The notes beneath the pieces are model-generated. The model was not told the origin of the DNA. It made no database searches and saw only the letters and a list, made by a program, of their open reading frames with translations. Source: an uncultured Clostridia bacterium (GTDB taxonomy: Bacteria; Bacillota; Clostridia; Christensenellales; Borkfalkiaceae). From it: DNA of 58,171 nucleotides. A program made the translations under genes and the position numbers. Positions 34,895-43,198 of the stretch are shown here, in pieces (position 1 is the stretch's first letter; each line of letters opens with the position of its first letter). The stretch is taken from contig CANRIK010000012.1 in assembly GCA_947630705.1 (NCBI GenBank), positions 1 to 58,171 on the forward strand. Reading direction: 5' to 3'.

Positions 34895-36004
34895 ATGTAC
34901 GATTATTTGATAGTCGGAAGCGGTCTTTTCGGGGCGGTATGCGCCTACGAATTGAATAAGGCCGGCAAGAAATGTCTGGTGCTGGAAAAACGTCCGCATA
35001 TAGGCGGAAACGTATACACGGAAAATACGGAGGGAATAAACGTCCATAAGTACGGCGCGCACATATTTCATACTTCCGACAAGGAAATTTGGAACTATAT
35101 CAACAATTTTGCCGAATTCAACAATTATGTGAACAGTCCCGTCGCAAGGTATAAGAACGAGTGTTACAATCTGCCGTTCAATATGAATACCTTTACAAAG
35201 CTCTGGAACGACGTATTCACTCCCGACGAGGCAAAAAAGAGAATAGAGGAGGAGCGAGCGGACAGTCTCGTCGAAAATCCCGAAAACCTCGAACAACAGG
35301 CCATAAAGCTTGTGGGGAAGACCATATACGAAAAACTCATCAAGGGCTATACGGAAAAGCAGTGGGGCAGACCTTGCGCCGAGCTTCCTCCGTTTATAAT
35401 CAAGAGATTGCCGGTGAGATTCACCTTCGACAACAACTATTTCAACGACAGATATCAGGGGATACCCATAGGCGGCTACACTGCCATAATCGAAAAGATG
35501 CTCAAAGGCGTGGAAGTCAGGCTCAACTGCGATTTCTTCGACGACCGCGCCGCTTTTGAAAAGTGCGCCGAAAAGATTATCTTCACGGGAGCTATTGACA
35601 GGTTTTACGATTATCGCTTCGGCGCACTGCAATACCGTTCCGTACGATTCGAAACCGAAGTCCTCGACACCGATAATTATCAGGGCAACGCCGTAGTGAA
35701 CTATACGGGGAGCGACGTGCCTTACACTCGCATAATAGAGCACAAGCACTTCGAGTTCGGCACACAGCCAAAGACCGTCGTATCGAGGGAGTATTCCGCC
35801 GAATGGAAGATGGGCGACGAACCCTATTATCCGGTGAACGACGAGAAGAACAACGCTCTGTACGAGAAGTACAAAAAACTCTCCGAAAACGACGCCAATG
35901 TGATTTTCGGCGGAAGATTGGGGCAATATAAATATTACGATATGCACGTAGTAATCAAAAACGCGCTTCAAACGGTCGCCGAAGAATTAAACACCGTAAG
36001 ATAA
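34895..36004 (+). CDS. glf: UDP-galactopyranose mutase
   Basis: A 369-aa FAD enzyme that converts UDP-galactopyranose to UDP-galactofuranose. The N-terminal FAD motif (YLIVGSGLFGAVCAYEL), the GGN loop (RPHIGGNVYT), 'YGAHIFHTS' and the C-terminal 'GRLGQYKYYDM' block are all typical, and the length is normal. AAAGGAG precedes the ATG. With galE it makes a complete two-step route from UDP-glucose to the Galf donor. No glycosyltransferase gene is next to it, so the glycan that receives Galf is encoded elsewhere. Confidence 0.97.
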   Translation: MYDYLIVGSGLFGAVCAYELNKAGKKCLVLEKRPHIGGNVYTENTEGINVHKYGAHIFHTSDKEIWNYINNFAEFNNYVNSPVARYKNECYNLPFNMNTFTKLWNDVFTPDEAKKRIEEERADSLVENPENLEQQAIKLVGKTIYEKLIKGYTEKQWGRPCAELPPFIIKRLPVRFTFDNNYFNDRYQGIPIGGYTAIIEKMLKGVEVRLNCDFFDDRAAFEKCAEKIIFTGAIDRFYDYRFGALQYRSVRFETEVLDTDNYQGNAVVNYTGSDVPYTRIIEHKHFEFGTQPKTVVSREYSAEWKMGDEPYYPVNDEKNNALYEKYKKLSENDANVIFGGRLGQYKYYDMHVVIKNALQTVAEELNTVR

Positions 36005-36082
36005 ATCATATAGGAGAACTAATCGAATAGCAAAACAAATCGGTTTGTAAGATAAAACTAATAAGACTAATAAGAAGATAGG

Positions 36083-36116
36083 GAGGCGGAGCCAAAGCTC
36101 CGCCTCTCTTTGTGTT
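36083..36116 (+). terminator. Terminator of galE-glf
   Basis: A 10-bp GC-rich stem (36083-36092 with 36097-36106, loop CAAA) is followed by an interrupted T run. Confidence 0.8.
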
Positions 36117-36238
36117 TTGAGAATTTCTTTCAAACATACAATTTTGCGGAGCAAAGAGCTTTATTGCCGGAACCGTCCTCGCCGTCTTTTTCGGAATAGA
36201 GGAATACGCTTTTACCGCTCTTCATATGTCATTTTCAG

Positions 36239-36267
36239 TCATATGGCGACAAGTTCCGACATATAAT
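36239..36267 (+). promoter_or_regulatory. Sigma-E-like promoter of spoIIID
   Basis: TCATAT and CATATAAT are separated by 15 bases, 29 bases upstream of the spoIIID ATG. This resembles the sporulation sigma-E consensus (ATA-rich -35 and CATACAAT-like -10) rather than sigma-A. In Bacillus subtilis spoIIID is transcribed by sigma-E, so the position fits. Confidence 0.6.
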
Positions 36268-36296
36268 TTTAGTACTTCAAAACCAGAGGGAAAAAG

Positions 36297-36560
36297 ATGC
36301 TTGACTATATATCGGAGAGAGTGGTAAAAGAGGCGATATACATAATTGAAACGAAGAGCACCGTCCGCGCAGCGGCGGAATATTTTTCCATAAGCAAATC
36401 CACCGTGCATAAGGACGTTACCGAGAGGCTTAAACAGCTTGATATCAAGCTGTACAAGGACGTGCGGCGAGTTCTTGACAAAAATCTTTCCGAACGCCAC
36501 ATTCGCGGCGGCATGGCGACAAAAAACAAGTACAGACACTCCGGCAACGGCGCGCGGTAA
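36297..36560 (+). CDS. spoIIID: Sporulation transcriptional regulator SpoIIID
   Basis: An 87-aa DNA-binding protein matching SpoIIID, the mother-cell regulator acting between sigma-E and sigma-K. The family start (ERVVKEAIYIIETKSTVRAAAE) and the helix-turn-helix (SISKSTVHKDVTERL) are clear, followed by the basic C-terminal helix region (RHIRGGMATKNKY). The length is close to the roughly 93 residues of other members. GAGGG precedes the ATG, and a sigma-E-like promoter lies just upstream. It implies that the organism, or its recent ancestor, forms endospores. Confidence 0.95.
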   Translation: MLDYISERVVKEAIYIIETKSTVRAAAEYFSISKSTVHKDVTERLKQLDIKLYKDVRRVLDKNLSERHIRGGMATKNKYRHSGNGAR

Positions 36561-36715
36561 CATTCCGAGCGCCGCTTGTCCGCCGTTCAAACTTATTTGG
36601 GCTGCGTTCCGTCGCGCCGCGTTTTGCGGAGAACTTACTATTTGCAAAACTCCTTCAACGGCTTTGCAACAGGTAAAAAATTGTATAAATTTGTAAAAAA
36701 TACCTCCTCATAAAT

Positions 36716-36745
36716 TTGTAAAATCCGTCCCTTATATGATATAAT
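36716..36745 (+). promoter_or_regulatory. Promoter of the activase/dehydratase pair
   Basis: TTGTAA and a perfect TATAAT are separated by 18 bases, 30 bases upstream of the ATG. Confidence 0.6.
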
Positions 36746-36775
36746 TGATTGGAAAAATCATAAACGGAAGAAACA

Positions 36776-39700
36776 ATGTCAAGACTCCTCGGCATAGACG
36801 TCGGCTCCACAACGGTCAAAGCGGCCGTTCTGGATGGCGAAAACTTAATATACAGCTCCTATGTGCGTCATTTTTCACGTGTAAAGGAAACCGTTTTGGA
36901 GGAACTCAAAAAAATTCGCAGTCAATATTCCGGCGAATACTCCGTATCCATTACGGGAAGCGCGGGCTTGGGGCTTTCCCAACGCAGCGGCGTATCTTTC
37001 GTTCAGGAAGTGCAGGCTGCGTTTATCGCCATACGCAAATTTTATCCCGAAACCGACGTTGCGGTAGAGCTCGGCGGCGAGGACGCCAAAATCATTTTCG
37101 TTACGGGCGGAACGGAACAGCGCATGAACGGCAGCTGTGCCGGCGGAACGGGCGCGTTTATAGACCAGATGGCGACTCTGCTCAATATAACCGTTCAGGA
37201 GATGGACGAGTATGCTCTCCGAGCGCAAAAGATTTACCCCATAGCATCGCGCTGCGGAGTGTTTGCAAAGTCTGATATCCAACCCCTTCTCAATCAGGGC
37301 GCGAACAAAGAAGATATCTCGGCTTCGATTTTTCAGGCGGTTGTCGATCAGACTGTCTCCGGACTTGCGCAGGGCCGCAAAATCAAGGGACGTGTGCTGT
37401 TTTTGGGCGGTCCGCTGTACTTTTTAAAAGGATTGAGAAAGGCGTTCAAAGACACTTTGAAACTTTCAGACGACGACGCCGTATTCCCCGAGAACGCCCC
37501 CTGTTTTATGTCGATAGGCGCGGCGCTGTATTCTTCGAACGTCAAGGCGGAGCCCATCGATAAAATAATAAAGCGCATTTCCGCCGCAAAGGGCAGCGAC
37601 GACATAGTTATAGGCAAGCCTCTGTTCGAAAGCAAGGAGGAGTATGCCGAGTTCGTAAAACGCCACCGTGCCACCGACCTCAAATTCGCAGACATCGCCA
37701 CATATTCGGGCGATTGCTATGTGGGTATAGATTCCGGCTCGACTACTACAAAACTCATAGCCATAACTCCCGATTGCCGTATACTGTGGTCGCATTATCA
37801 ATCCAACAACGGGCAGCCGCTCGACATTGTGATAAATAAACTGAAAGAATTCATAAAGCTGGGCGAAGGCAGAATTAAGATTGCCGGAAGCGCAGTAACG
37901 GGCTATGGAGAGGACCTCATAAAGAGCGCTATAAAGGCCGATTTCGGAATAGTCGAAACGGTTGCGCACTTCAAAGCCGCTCTGCATTTCAATCCGAAAG
38001 TCGATTTTATAATCGATATCGGAGGACAGGATATAAAATGTTTCAAGATAAAAAACGGCGCTATCGATTCTATCATGCTCAATGAGGCATGCTCGTCCGG
38101 ATGCGGCTCGTTCATACAGACTTTTGCGCGTGCGATGGGCATGGAAATAGATAAATTTTCGCAGGAAGGCCTGTATGCCAAACGCCCCGTCGAACTCGGT
38201 TCGCGCTGTACTGTATTTATGAACAGCGCCGTAAAACAGGCGCAGAAAGAGGGAGCGGGAGTGGACGATATTTCCGCCGGACTGTCCTCTTCGATAGTGA
38301 AAAACGCCATATACAAAGTAATACGCGCGTCCAGCGCAGACGAGCTCGGCGAAAACATAGTCGTTCAGGGCGGAACGTTTTTGAATGACGCTGTTCTTCG
38401 CTCTTTTGAGCTCGAAACCGGCAAAAAGGTCATTCGGCCCGGGATTGCCGGTCTTATGGGCGCATTCGGAGCCGCTCTGTATGCAAAAGAGAATATACAG
38501 GGTGAGAGCTCCACTCTTGCCTTTGAAGAGCTTGAAAATTTCACCTACACCTCCCAATCCACCGCTTGCCGCGGCTGTACGTCGAACTGCAACGTAAACA
38601 TAATACGTTTCAACGACGGCAGAAAATACATATCCGGCAACAAATGCGAACGCGGAGCCGGCTTGAAGCCCGTCTCGTCCGAGTACGATATCTATGCGTA
38701 CAAACAGGCGCGCCTCCTCGAATGTATAAACGGTAACGCCGGCAAACACGGCAGAGTGGGATTGCCTTTACAGCTGGGAATGTATGAACAGCTTCCCCTT
38801 TGGGCCGGATTTTTCGAGAGCCTCGGCTTTCAGGTCGTGCTCTCCGAAAAGTCGTCGCGCAACCTCTATTTCAGGGGACAGCACACCGTTGCCTCCGATA
38901 CTGCATGCTATCCGGCAAAACTCATGCACGGCCACATAGAAAGTCTTCTCGACGAGGGGGTGGATTTCATTTTCATGCCTTGCGAGAGCTACAATTTGGA
39001 CGAACATTGCTCCACAAATCACTATAATTGTCCCGTTGTCGCATATTATCCGGAGCTGCTGAAAGCCAATAACGAGAGGCTGAACGAAAAAAATTTCATA
39101 ATGCCGTACATAGACCTCAATATGGAGAAGTCCACCGTCTCCACACTTCACGAAACGTTCAAAAAGTACCGTTTTACCAAAAAACAGATAAGGAACGCCC
39201 TGCGCGAAGGCTTCGAGCGGCTTGAAAGTTATCATGCCGACGTCAAGGACAAGGCGGACGAAATTTTATGGAAAGCTACGGAAGAGGGGAAACAGATAAT
39301 CGTCCTCGCAGGCAGACCCTATCATCTCGACAACGAGATAAATCACGGTATAAACAAACTTCTCACCTCATTGAATCTTGCCGTTCTCTCCGAAGACAGC
39401 ATATTCGACAAGAGCGAGATCGTAAAAGTCAACGTTCTCAATCAGTGGACATATCACGCCAGACTGTACAGAGCGGCCAATTTTGTGTGCTCGCGTAAGA
39501 ATCTGAACCTCGTTCAGCTTGTGTCTTTCGGTTGCGGATTGGACGCCATAACGACCGACGAGGTTCGCTCTATTATGGAGAAAAACGGCAAACTGTATAC
39601 CCAGATAAAGATAGATGAAATCAACAATTTAGGCGTAGTCAAAATCCGCCTTCGCAGTATGCTTGCGGCGATAGAAGAGGCGGAGAGACGGGCAAAGTAA
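36776..39700 (+). CDS. Acyl-CoA dehydratase activase (double BadF/BadG/HgdC ATPase) with DUF2229-type C-terminal domain
   Basis: A 974-aa protein with two ASKHA ATPase domains of the 2-hydroxyacyl-CoA dehydratase activase family. Domain 1 has GIDVGSTT, ELGGEDAK and a Cys in GSCAGGTGAF; domain 2 (from about 320) has GIDSGSTT, DIGGQDIK and CSSGCGSF. Each also has the second conserved Cys (ASRCGVF; GSRCTVF). In HgdC such cysteines hold a 4Fe-4S cluster at the dimer interface and ATP drives single-electron transfer to the dehydratase. The C-terminal 350 residues match the DUF2229/dehydratase-like part. The physiological substrate is unknown; many Clostridia carry this large version outside amino-acid fermentation operons. 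It is followed after two bases by its likely partner. Confidence 0.88.
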   Translation: MSRLLGIDVGSTTVKAAVLDGENLIYSSYVRHFSRVKETVLEELKKIRSQYSGEYSVSITGSAGLGLSQRSGVSFVQEVQAAFIAIRKFYPETDVAVELGGEDAKIIFVTGGTEQRMNGSCAGGTGAFIDQMATLLNITVQEMDEYALRAQKIYPIASRCGVFAKSDIQPLLNQGANKEDISASIFQAVVDQTVSGLAQGRKIKGRVLFLGGPLYFLKGLRKAFKDTLKLSDDDAVFPENAPCFMSIGAALYSSNVKAEPIDKIIKRISAAKGSDDIVIGKPLFESKEEYAEFVKRHRATDLKFADIATYSGDCYVGIDSGSTTTKLIAITPDCRILWSHYQSNNGQPLDIVINKLKEFIKLGEGRIKIAGSAVTGYGEDLIKSAIKADFGIVETVAHFKAALHFNPKVDFIIDIGGQDIKCFKIKNGAIDSIMLNEACSSGCGSFIQTFARAMGMEIDKFSQEGLYAKRPVELGSRCTVFMNSAVKQAQKEGAGVDDISAGLSSSIVKNAIYKVIRASSADELGENIVVQGGTFLNDAVLRSFELETGKKVIRPGIAGLMGAFGAALYAKENIQGESSTLAFEELENFTYTSQSTACRGCTSNCNVNIIRFNDGRKYISGNKCERGAGLKPVSSEYDIYAYKQARLLECINGNAGKHGRVGLPLQLGMYEQLPLWAGFFESLGFQVVLSEKSSRNLYFRGQHTVASDTACYPAKLMHGHIESLLDEGVDFIFMPCESYNLDEHCSTNHYNCPVVAYYPELLKANNERLNEKNFIMPYIDLNMEKSTVSTLHETFKKYRFTKKQIRNALREGFERLESYHADVKDKADEILWKATEEGKQIIVLAGRPYHLDNEINHGINKLLTSLNLAVLSEDSIFDKSEIVKVNVLNQWTYHARLYRAANFVCSRKNLNLVQLVSFGCGLDAITTDEVRSIMEKNGKLYTQIKIDEINNLGVVKIRLRSMLAAIEEAERRAK

Positions 39701-39702
39701 CT

Positions 39703-40983
39703 ATGGAAGAGATACGCGATTATACGAATGATTACCCCAAGTGGGATAATTCAATGAAATCCACGCACAAGATACTCGTGCCGGACATGCTCCCGTGGCA
39801 CTTTCTCATTTTGGAAGAAGTGCTCAAATTAGAAGGCTACGATATCGAAGTGCTTAAAAACGACAGCCGCACCGTAATAGACGAGGGCTTGAAGCACGTC
39901 CATAACGATACGTGTTATCCCTGTCTTTGCGTTGTGGGTCAATATATAGACGCCTTGAAGAGCGGAAAATACGATTTGGAGCATACCGCTCTCATGATAA
40001 CTCAAACGGGCGGAGGCTGCCGAGCTTCCAATTATATGCCGCTCATAAGAAAGGCCATAAAAACCGAATTCCCCACCGTGCCCGTCGTGTCCATTAATTT
40101 TTCAGGACTCGAAAAGGACAGCTCTTTCAAGATATCCGTAAAGCTCTTTCTGAAAATGGCTTTTTCCATACTTTACGGAGATTCCATCATGTGGTGCTAC
40201 AACCAGACCAAACCTTACGAAAAGAAGAACGGAGCCGCCGACCGTGCGCGCGACGAAGCGGTGAATTTTGTGGTGGAAAAATTCAGAAAGGGCGGATATA
40301 ACAGATATAAAAAGATAACAAGACGCATAATCGACATTTTCGCCGCCGTCGGAAGAAAGGAAGAAAAGAAGATAAAAGTAGGCATAGTCGGCGAAATTTA
40401 TGTAAAATATTCCTATTTGGGCAACAATAATCTCGAAAAATTTCTGCTCTCCGAAAATTGCGAGCCGGTAGTTCCAGCACTTATAGATTTCGTGCTGTAC
40501 TGCATAGTCAACGTGGTAAACGACGGAAAACTCTACGGTCACAGCAAATTCAAATCCTCTGTATATAATTTAGTATATAAGATAGTGCATCATATGCAGA
40601 AAAAAATAATAAAGGAGTTCGAAAAGGAGGGGACTTTTGTTCCCGTGCACGATTTCGAACATCTCCGCCACTGCGCCGACAAGGTGCTCAATCAGGGCGT
40701 AAAAATGGGAGAGGGTTGGCTGATACCGGCGGAGATGGCGGCTCTTGCGGAGACGGGCGTTCCTAATATAGTCTGCGCTCAACCGTTCGGCTGTCTGCCT
40801 AACCATATTGCCGGAAAGGGCGCGATTCGCACTCTGAAAGAAATTTACAAAGACGAGAACATTGTGGCGGTGGACTACGACCCGTCCGCCACGAGGGTCA
40901 ATCAGGAAAACAGAATAAAACTCATGCTTGCAACCGCAAAAGAGAACGAAGTTCGGAAAGAAACCGACGTCAAAGCAATCTGA
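39703..40983 (+). CDS. 2-hydroxyacyl-CoA dehydratase-family protein (partner of the activase)
   Basis: A 426-aa protein with the Cys-containing blocks of the HgdB-like family (HNDTCYPCLCVVGQY; TQTGGGCRASNY; AQPFGCLPNHI). As I recall, many Clostridia have one protein of about 1,400 residues containing the activase and this part; here they are two genes in different frames, separated by two bases. The start gives MEEIRDYTNDYPKWDNSM, a natural N terminus with no sign of sequence loss, so I take the split as real. Translational coupling with the upstream gene is likely. The reaction is probably radical ATP-dependent and Fe-S based, with unknown substrate. Confidence 0.85.
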   Translation: MEEIRDYTNDYPKWDNSMKSTHKILVPDMLPWHFLILEEVLKLEGYDIEVLKNDSRTVIDEGLKHVHNDTCYPCLCVVGQYIDALKSGKYDLEHTALMITQTGGGCRASNYMPLIRKAIKTEFPTVPVVSINFSGLEKDSSFKISVKLFLKMAFSILYGDSIMWCYNQTKPYEKKNGAADRARDEAVNFVVEKFRKGGYNRYKKITRRIIDIFAAVGRKEEKKIKVGIVGEIYVKYSYLGNNNLEKFLLSENCEPVVPALIDFVLYCIVNVVNDGKLYGHSKFKSSVYNLVYKIVHHMQKKIIKEFEKEGTFVPVHDFEHLRHCADKVLNQGVKMGEGWLIPAEMAALAETGVPNIVCAQPFGCLPNHIAGKGAIRTLKEIYKDENIVAVDYDPSATRVNQENRIKLMLATAKENEVRKETDVKAI

Positions 40984-41154
40984 TTTATAAAAAAGTCCCT
41001 ATTGACGATGTTGAATTTTAAGCATATTCACAGCCCGAATGGAGTTTACAAGGCGGATTGACGGACTTATCAATCCTTTTAACGTCAACTTGTCTGCACG
41101 TTCTGTCGGAAAACTCCGACGCAGCGGCTTGAAAACAAAACATAATAACTTTTG

Positions 41155-41202
41155 TAAAAAATATGCGGCGCACCGTTTCGGTGCGCCGCATCTGATTTTT
41201 AT
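41155..41202. terminator. Bidirectional terminator between the dehydratase and transketolase genes
   Basis: A 12-bp perfect stem (41163-41174 with 41180-41191) has an A-rich left flank and T-rich right flank and serves both converging genes. The 170 bases before it hold nothing I recognise. Confidence 0.85.
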
Positions 41203-41204
41203 TG

Positions 41205-43187
41205 TCATCTCTTGCTTTTGACTGTCTGAATGGATTTTTTTGCCGCTTTTGCAATATTTTCTTTTGTGTAACCGTAGTAGTCGAACAGCACTTTTGCCGG
41301 AGCGGAAGTCCCGAAAGTTTTCATTGCTATAACTTCTCCGTAGTCTCCCGAATACTTATACCAAGCGAAGTGGGAGGCGGCTTCTACGCAAACCCGCGCT
41401 TTGATTGATTCGGGGAGTACGGACTCCTTGTATTCGTCCGACTGCAACTCGAATTCCTCCATGCACGGCATCGAAACCACTCTGGCTCTGACGCCTTCCT
41501 TTGCGAGCATGTCCTTCGCAGCCATGCACAGGTCGATTTCCGACCCCGTGCCTATAAGTATCACGTCCGGGCGGTTGACGTCGGAGAGTACATATCCGCC
41601 GTTGAGCGCCTTCAATCCCGAGCCTTCGTGCTGGTTAAGGTTTTGTCTCGAAAGTATCATTGCGGTGGGGCAGTTCTGCGTAAACGCCTCGACGTACGCC
41701 GCCGCGGTCTCTCTTCCGTCGCACGGACGGAAAACTTTCAGCCCGGGTATGGAGCGCAACGCTATAAGCTGTTCTACGGGCTGGTGAGTGGGCCCGTCCT
41801 CGCCCACGCCTATGGAGTCGTGCGTCATTACGTATATTACGGGTATGTTCATGAGCGCGCTCATTCTTATTCCGCCCTTCATATAGTCGGAGAAGGAGAA
41901 GAAGGTGGAGCAGACTATCCTCAAACCGCCGTGCAGTTGAATACCGTTGCAGATTGCCGACATGGCGTGTTCGCGTATGCCGAAATGAATGTTTCTGCCC
42001 GTTCTGTTTTCCGGCGAAAAGTATCCGGCGCCCTTTATTTCCGTCTTTGTGGAGGGGGCGAGGTCTGCCGAACCGGACATAAGGTTGGGCATGACCTTTG
42101 CTATCTCGTTCAAAATCCTGCCGCCGCTCGCTCTCGTGGCTTCGGGTTTGTCGAATTCGAGTTTTCCGACAATGCCCTTTACGTCTACGGCTTTGCCGCG
42201 CATATATTCCTCATATTTCTGCGCGAGTTCGGGATAGGTTTCGGAGTACTTTGCAAACATCTTTTTCCAGGCGTCCTCGGCCTTTATCTTTTCGTTTGCT
42301 ATTGCAAGACAGTGCTCCTTCACGTCCGCCGGAATTTCAAAGGGCGCATATCCCCAGTTGAAATATTTTTTTGTCTTTTCAAGGTTTTCCACGCCCATGG
42401 GCGCTCCGTGAACGTCTGCGCTGTTCTGCAAGGGCGAACCGTAGCCTATGACAGTGTTGCAGATTATAATGGATGGACGGGAGAGGTCGGATTTGGCAAG
42501 CTCTATTGCTTTGCCCAAGGTTACGAGGTTGTTTGCGTCCTGCACGCGTATAACCTGCCAACCCTGCGCGACGAAGCGCGCCGCTGTGTCCTCCGAAAAG
42601 GTGGAGTTGATATCCCCTTCGATAGTGATATTGTTTTTATCGTATAAAAGTATAAGTTTGCCCAGTTTCTGCGTTCCGGCGAAGGAGCAGGCCTCGTAGC
42701 TCATTCCCTCTTGCAGACAGCCGTCGCCGCAGAGCACGTATGTATAGTGGTCCACAACGGGGAAATCGGGCTTATTGAATATGGCGGCGAGGTGAGCTTC
42801 CGCAAGGGCGAATCCGACGCCGTTGCCTATGCCCTGACCGAGAGGACCTGTGGAAGTTTCCACGCCGGCTGTTCTGCCGTATTCCGGATGCCCGGGAGTT
42901 TTTGAACCGAGCTGGCGGAAATTCTTTATGTCGTCTATTGAAACGTCGTAACCGAAGAGGTGCAGAAGAGTATACAACAGCATACTGCCGTGTCCGGCCG
43001 AAAGCACAAATCTGTCGCGGTTGTCCCAATTCGGGTTTTTATAACTGAAATTCAGATGCTCCGCAAACAACTCGTAACCTATCGGCGCCGCGCCCATACA
43101 CATGCCGGGGTGTCCGGAATTTGCCTTCTGGATGGCTTCGGCAGAGATGATTCTGATTGTGTCTACGCTTTTAGTCGCTACTGACAT
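41205..43187 (-). CDS. tkt: Transketolase
   Basis: A 660-aa thiamine-diphosphate enzyme of the non-oxidative pentose phosphate pathway, full length and of the bacterial/yeast single-chain type. The substrate-binding HPG motif (ANSGHPGMCMG), the GDG...N ThDP-Mg motif (CGDGCLQEG ... DKNNITI) and the pyrimidine domain (THDSIGVGEDGPTHQPVEQL) are all intact. AAGGAG precedes the ATG. It is the second gene of a two-gene operon, eleven bases after the phosphohexomutase gene, and ends at a shared terminator. Confidence 0.97.
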   Translation of the reverse strand: MSVATKSVDTIRIISAEAIQKANSGHPGMCMGAAPIGYELFAEHLNFSYKNPNWDNRDRFVLSAGHGSMLLYTLLHLFGYDVSIDDIKNFRQLGSKTPGHPEYGRTAGVETSTGPLGQGIGNGVGFALAEAHLAAIFNKPDFPVVDHYTYVLCGDGCLQEGMSYEACSFAGTQKLGKLILLYDKNNITIEGDINSTFSEDTAARFVAQGWQVIRVQDANNLVTLGKAIELAKSDLSRPSIIICNTVIGYGSPLQNSADVHGAPMGVENLEKTKKYFNWGYAPFEIPADVKEHCLAIANEKIKAEDAWKKMFAKYSETYPELAQKYEEYMRGKAVDVKGIVGKLEFDKPEATRASGGRILNEIAKVMPNLMSGSADLAPSTKTEIKGAGYFSPENRTGRNIHFGIREHAMSAICNGIQLHGGLRIVCSTFFSFSDYMKGGIRMSALMNIPVIYVMTHDSIGVGEDGPTHQPVEQLIALRSIPGLKVFRPCDGRETAAAYVEAFTQNCPTAMILSRQNLNQHEGSGLKALNGGYVLSDVNRPDVILIGTGSEIDLCMAAKDMLAKEGVRARVVSMPCMEEFELQSDEYKESVLPESIKARVCVEAASHFAWYKYSGDYGEVIAMKTFGTSAPAKVLFDYYGYTKENIAKAAKKSIQTVKSKR

Positions 43188-43198
43188 AAAGTTTCTCC

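Noticed and set aside
34100-35971. Long minus-strand open frame (623 codons) opposite galE-glf
   Set aside because: Both plus-strand genes are clearly conserved enzymes; the antisense frame shows no motif or ribosome site.
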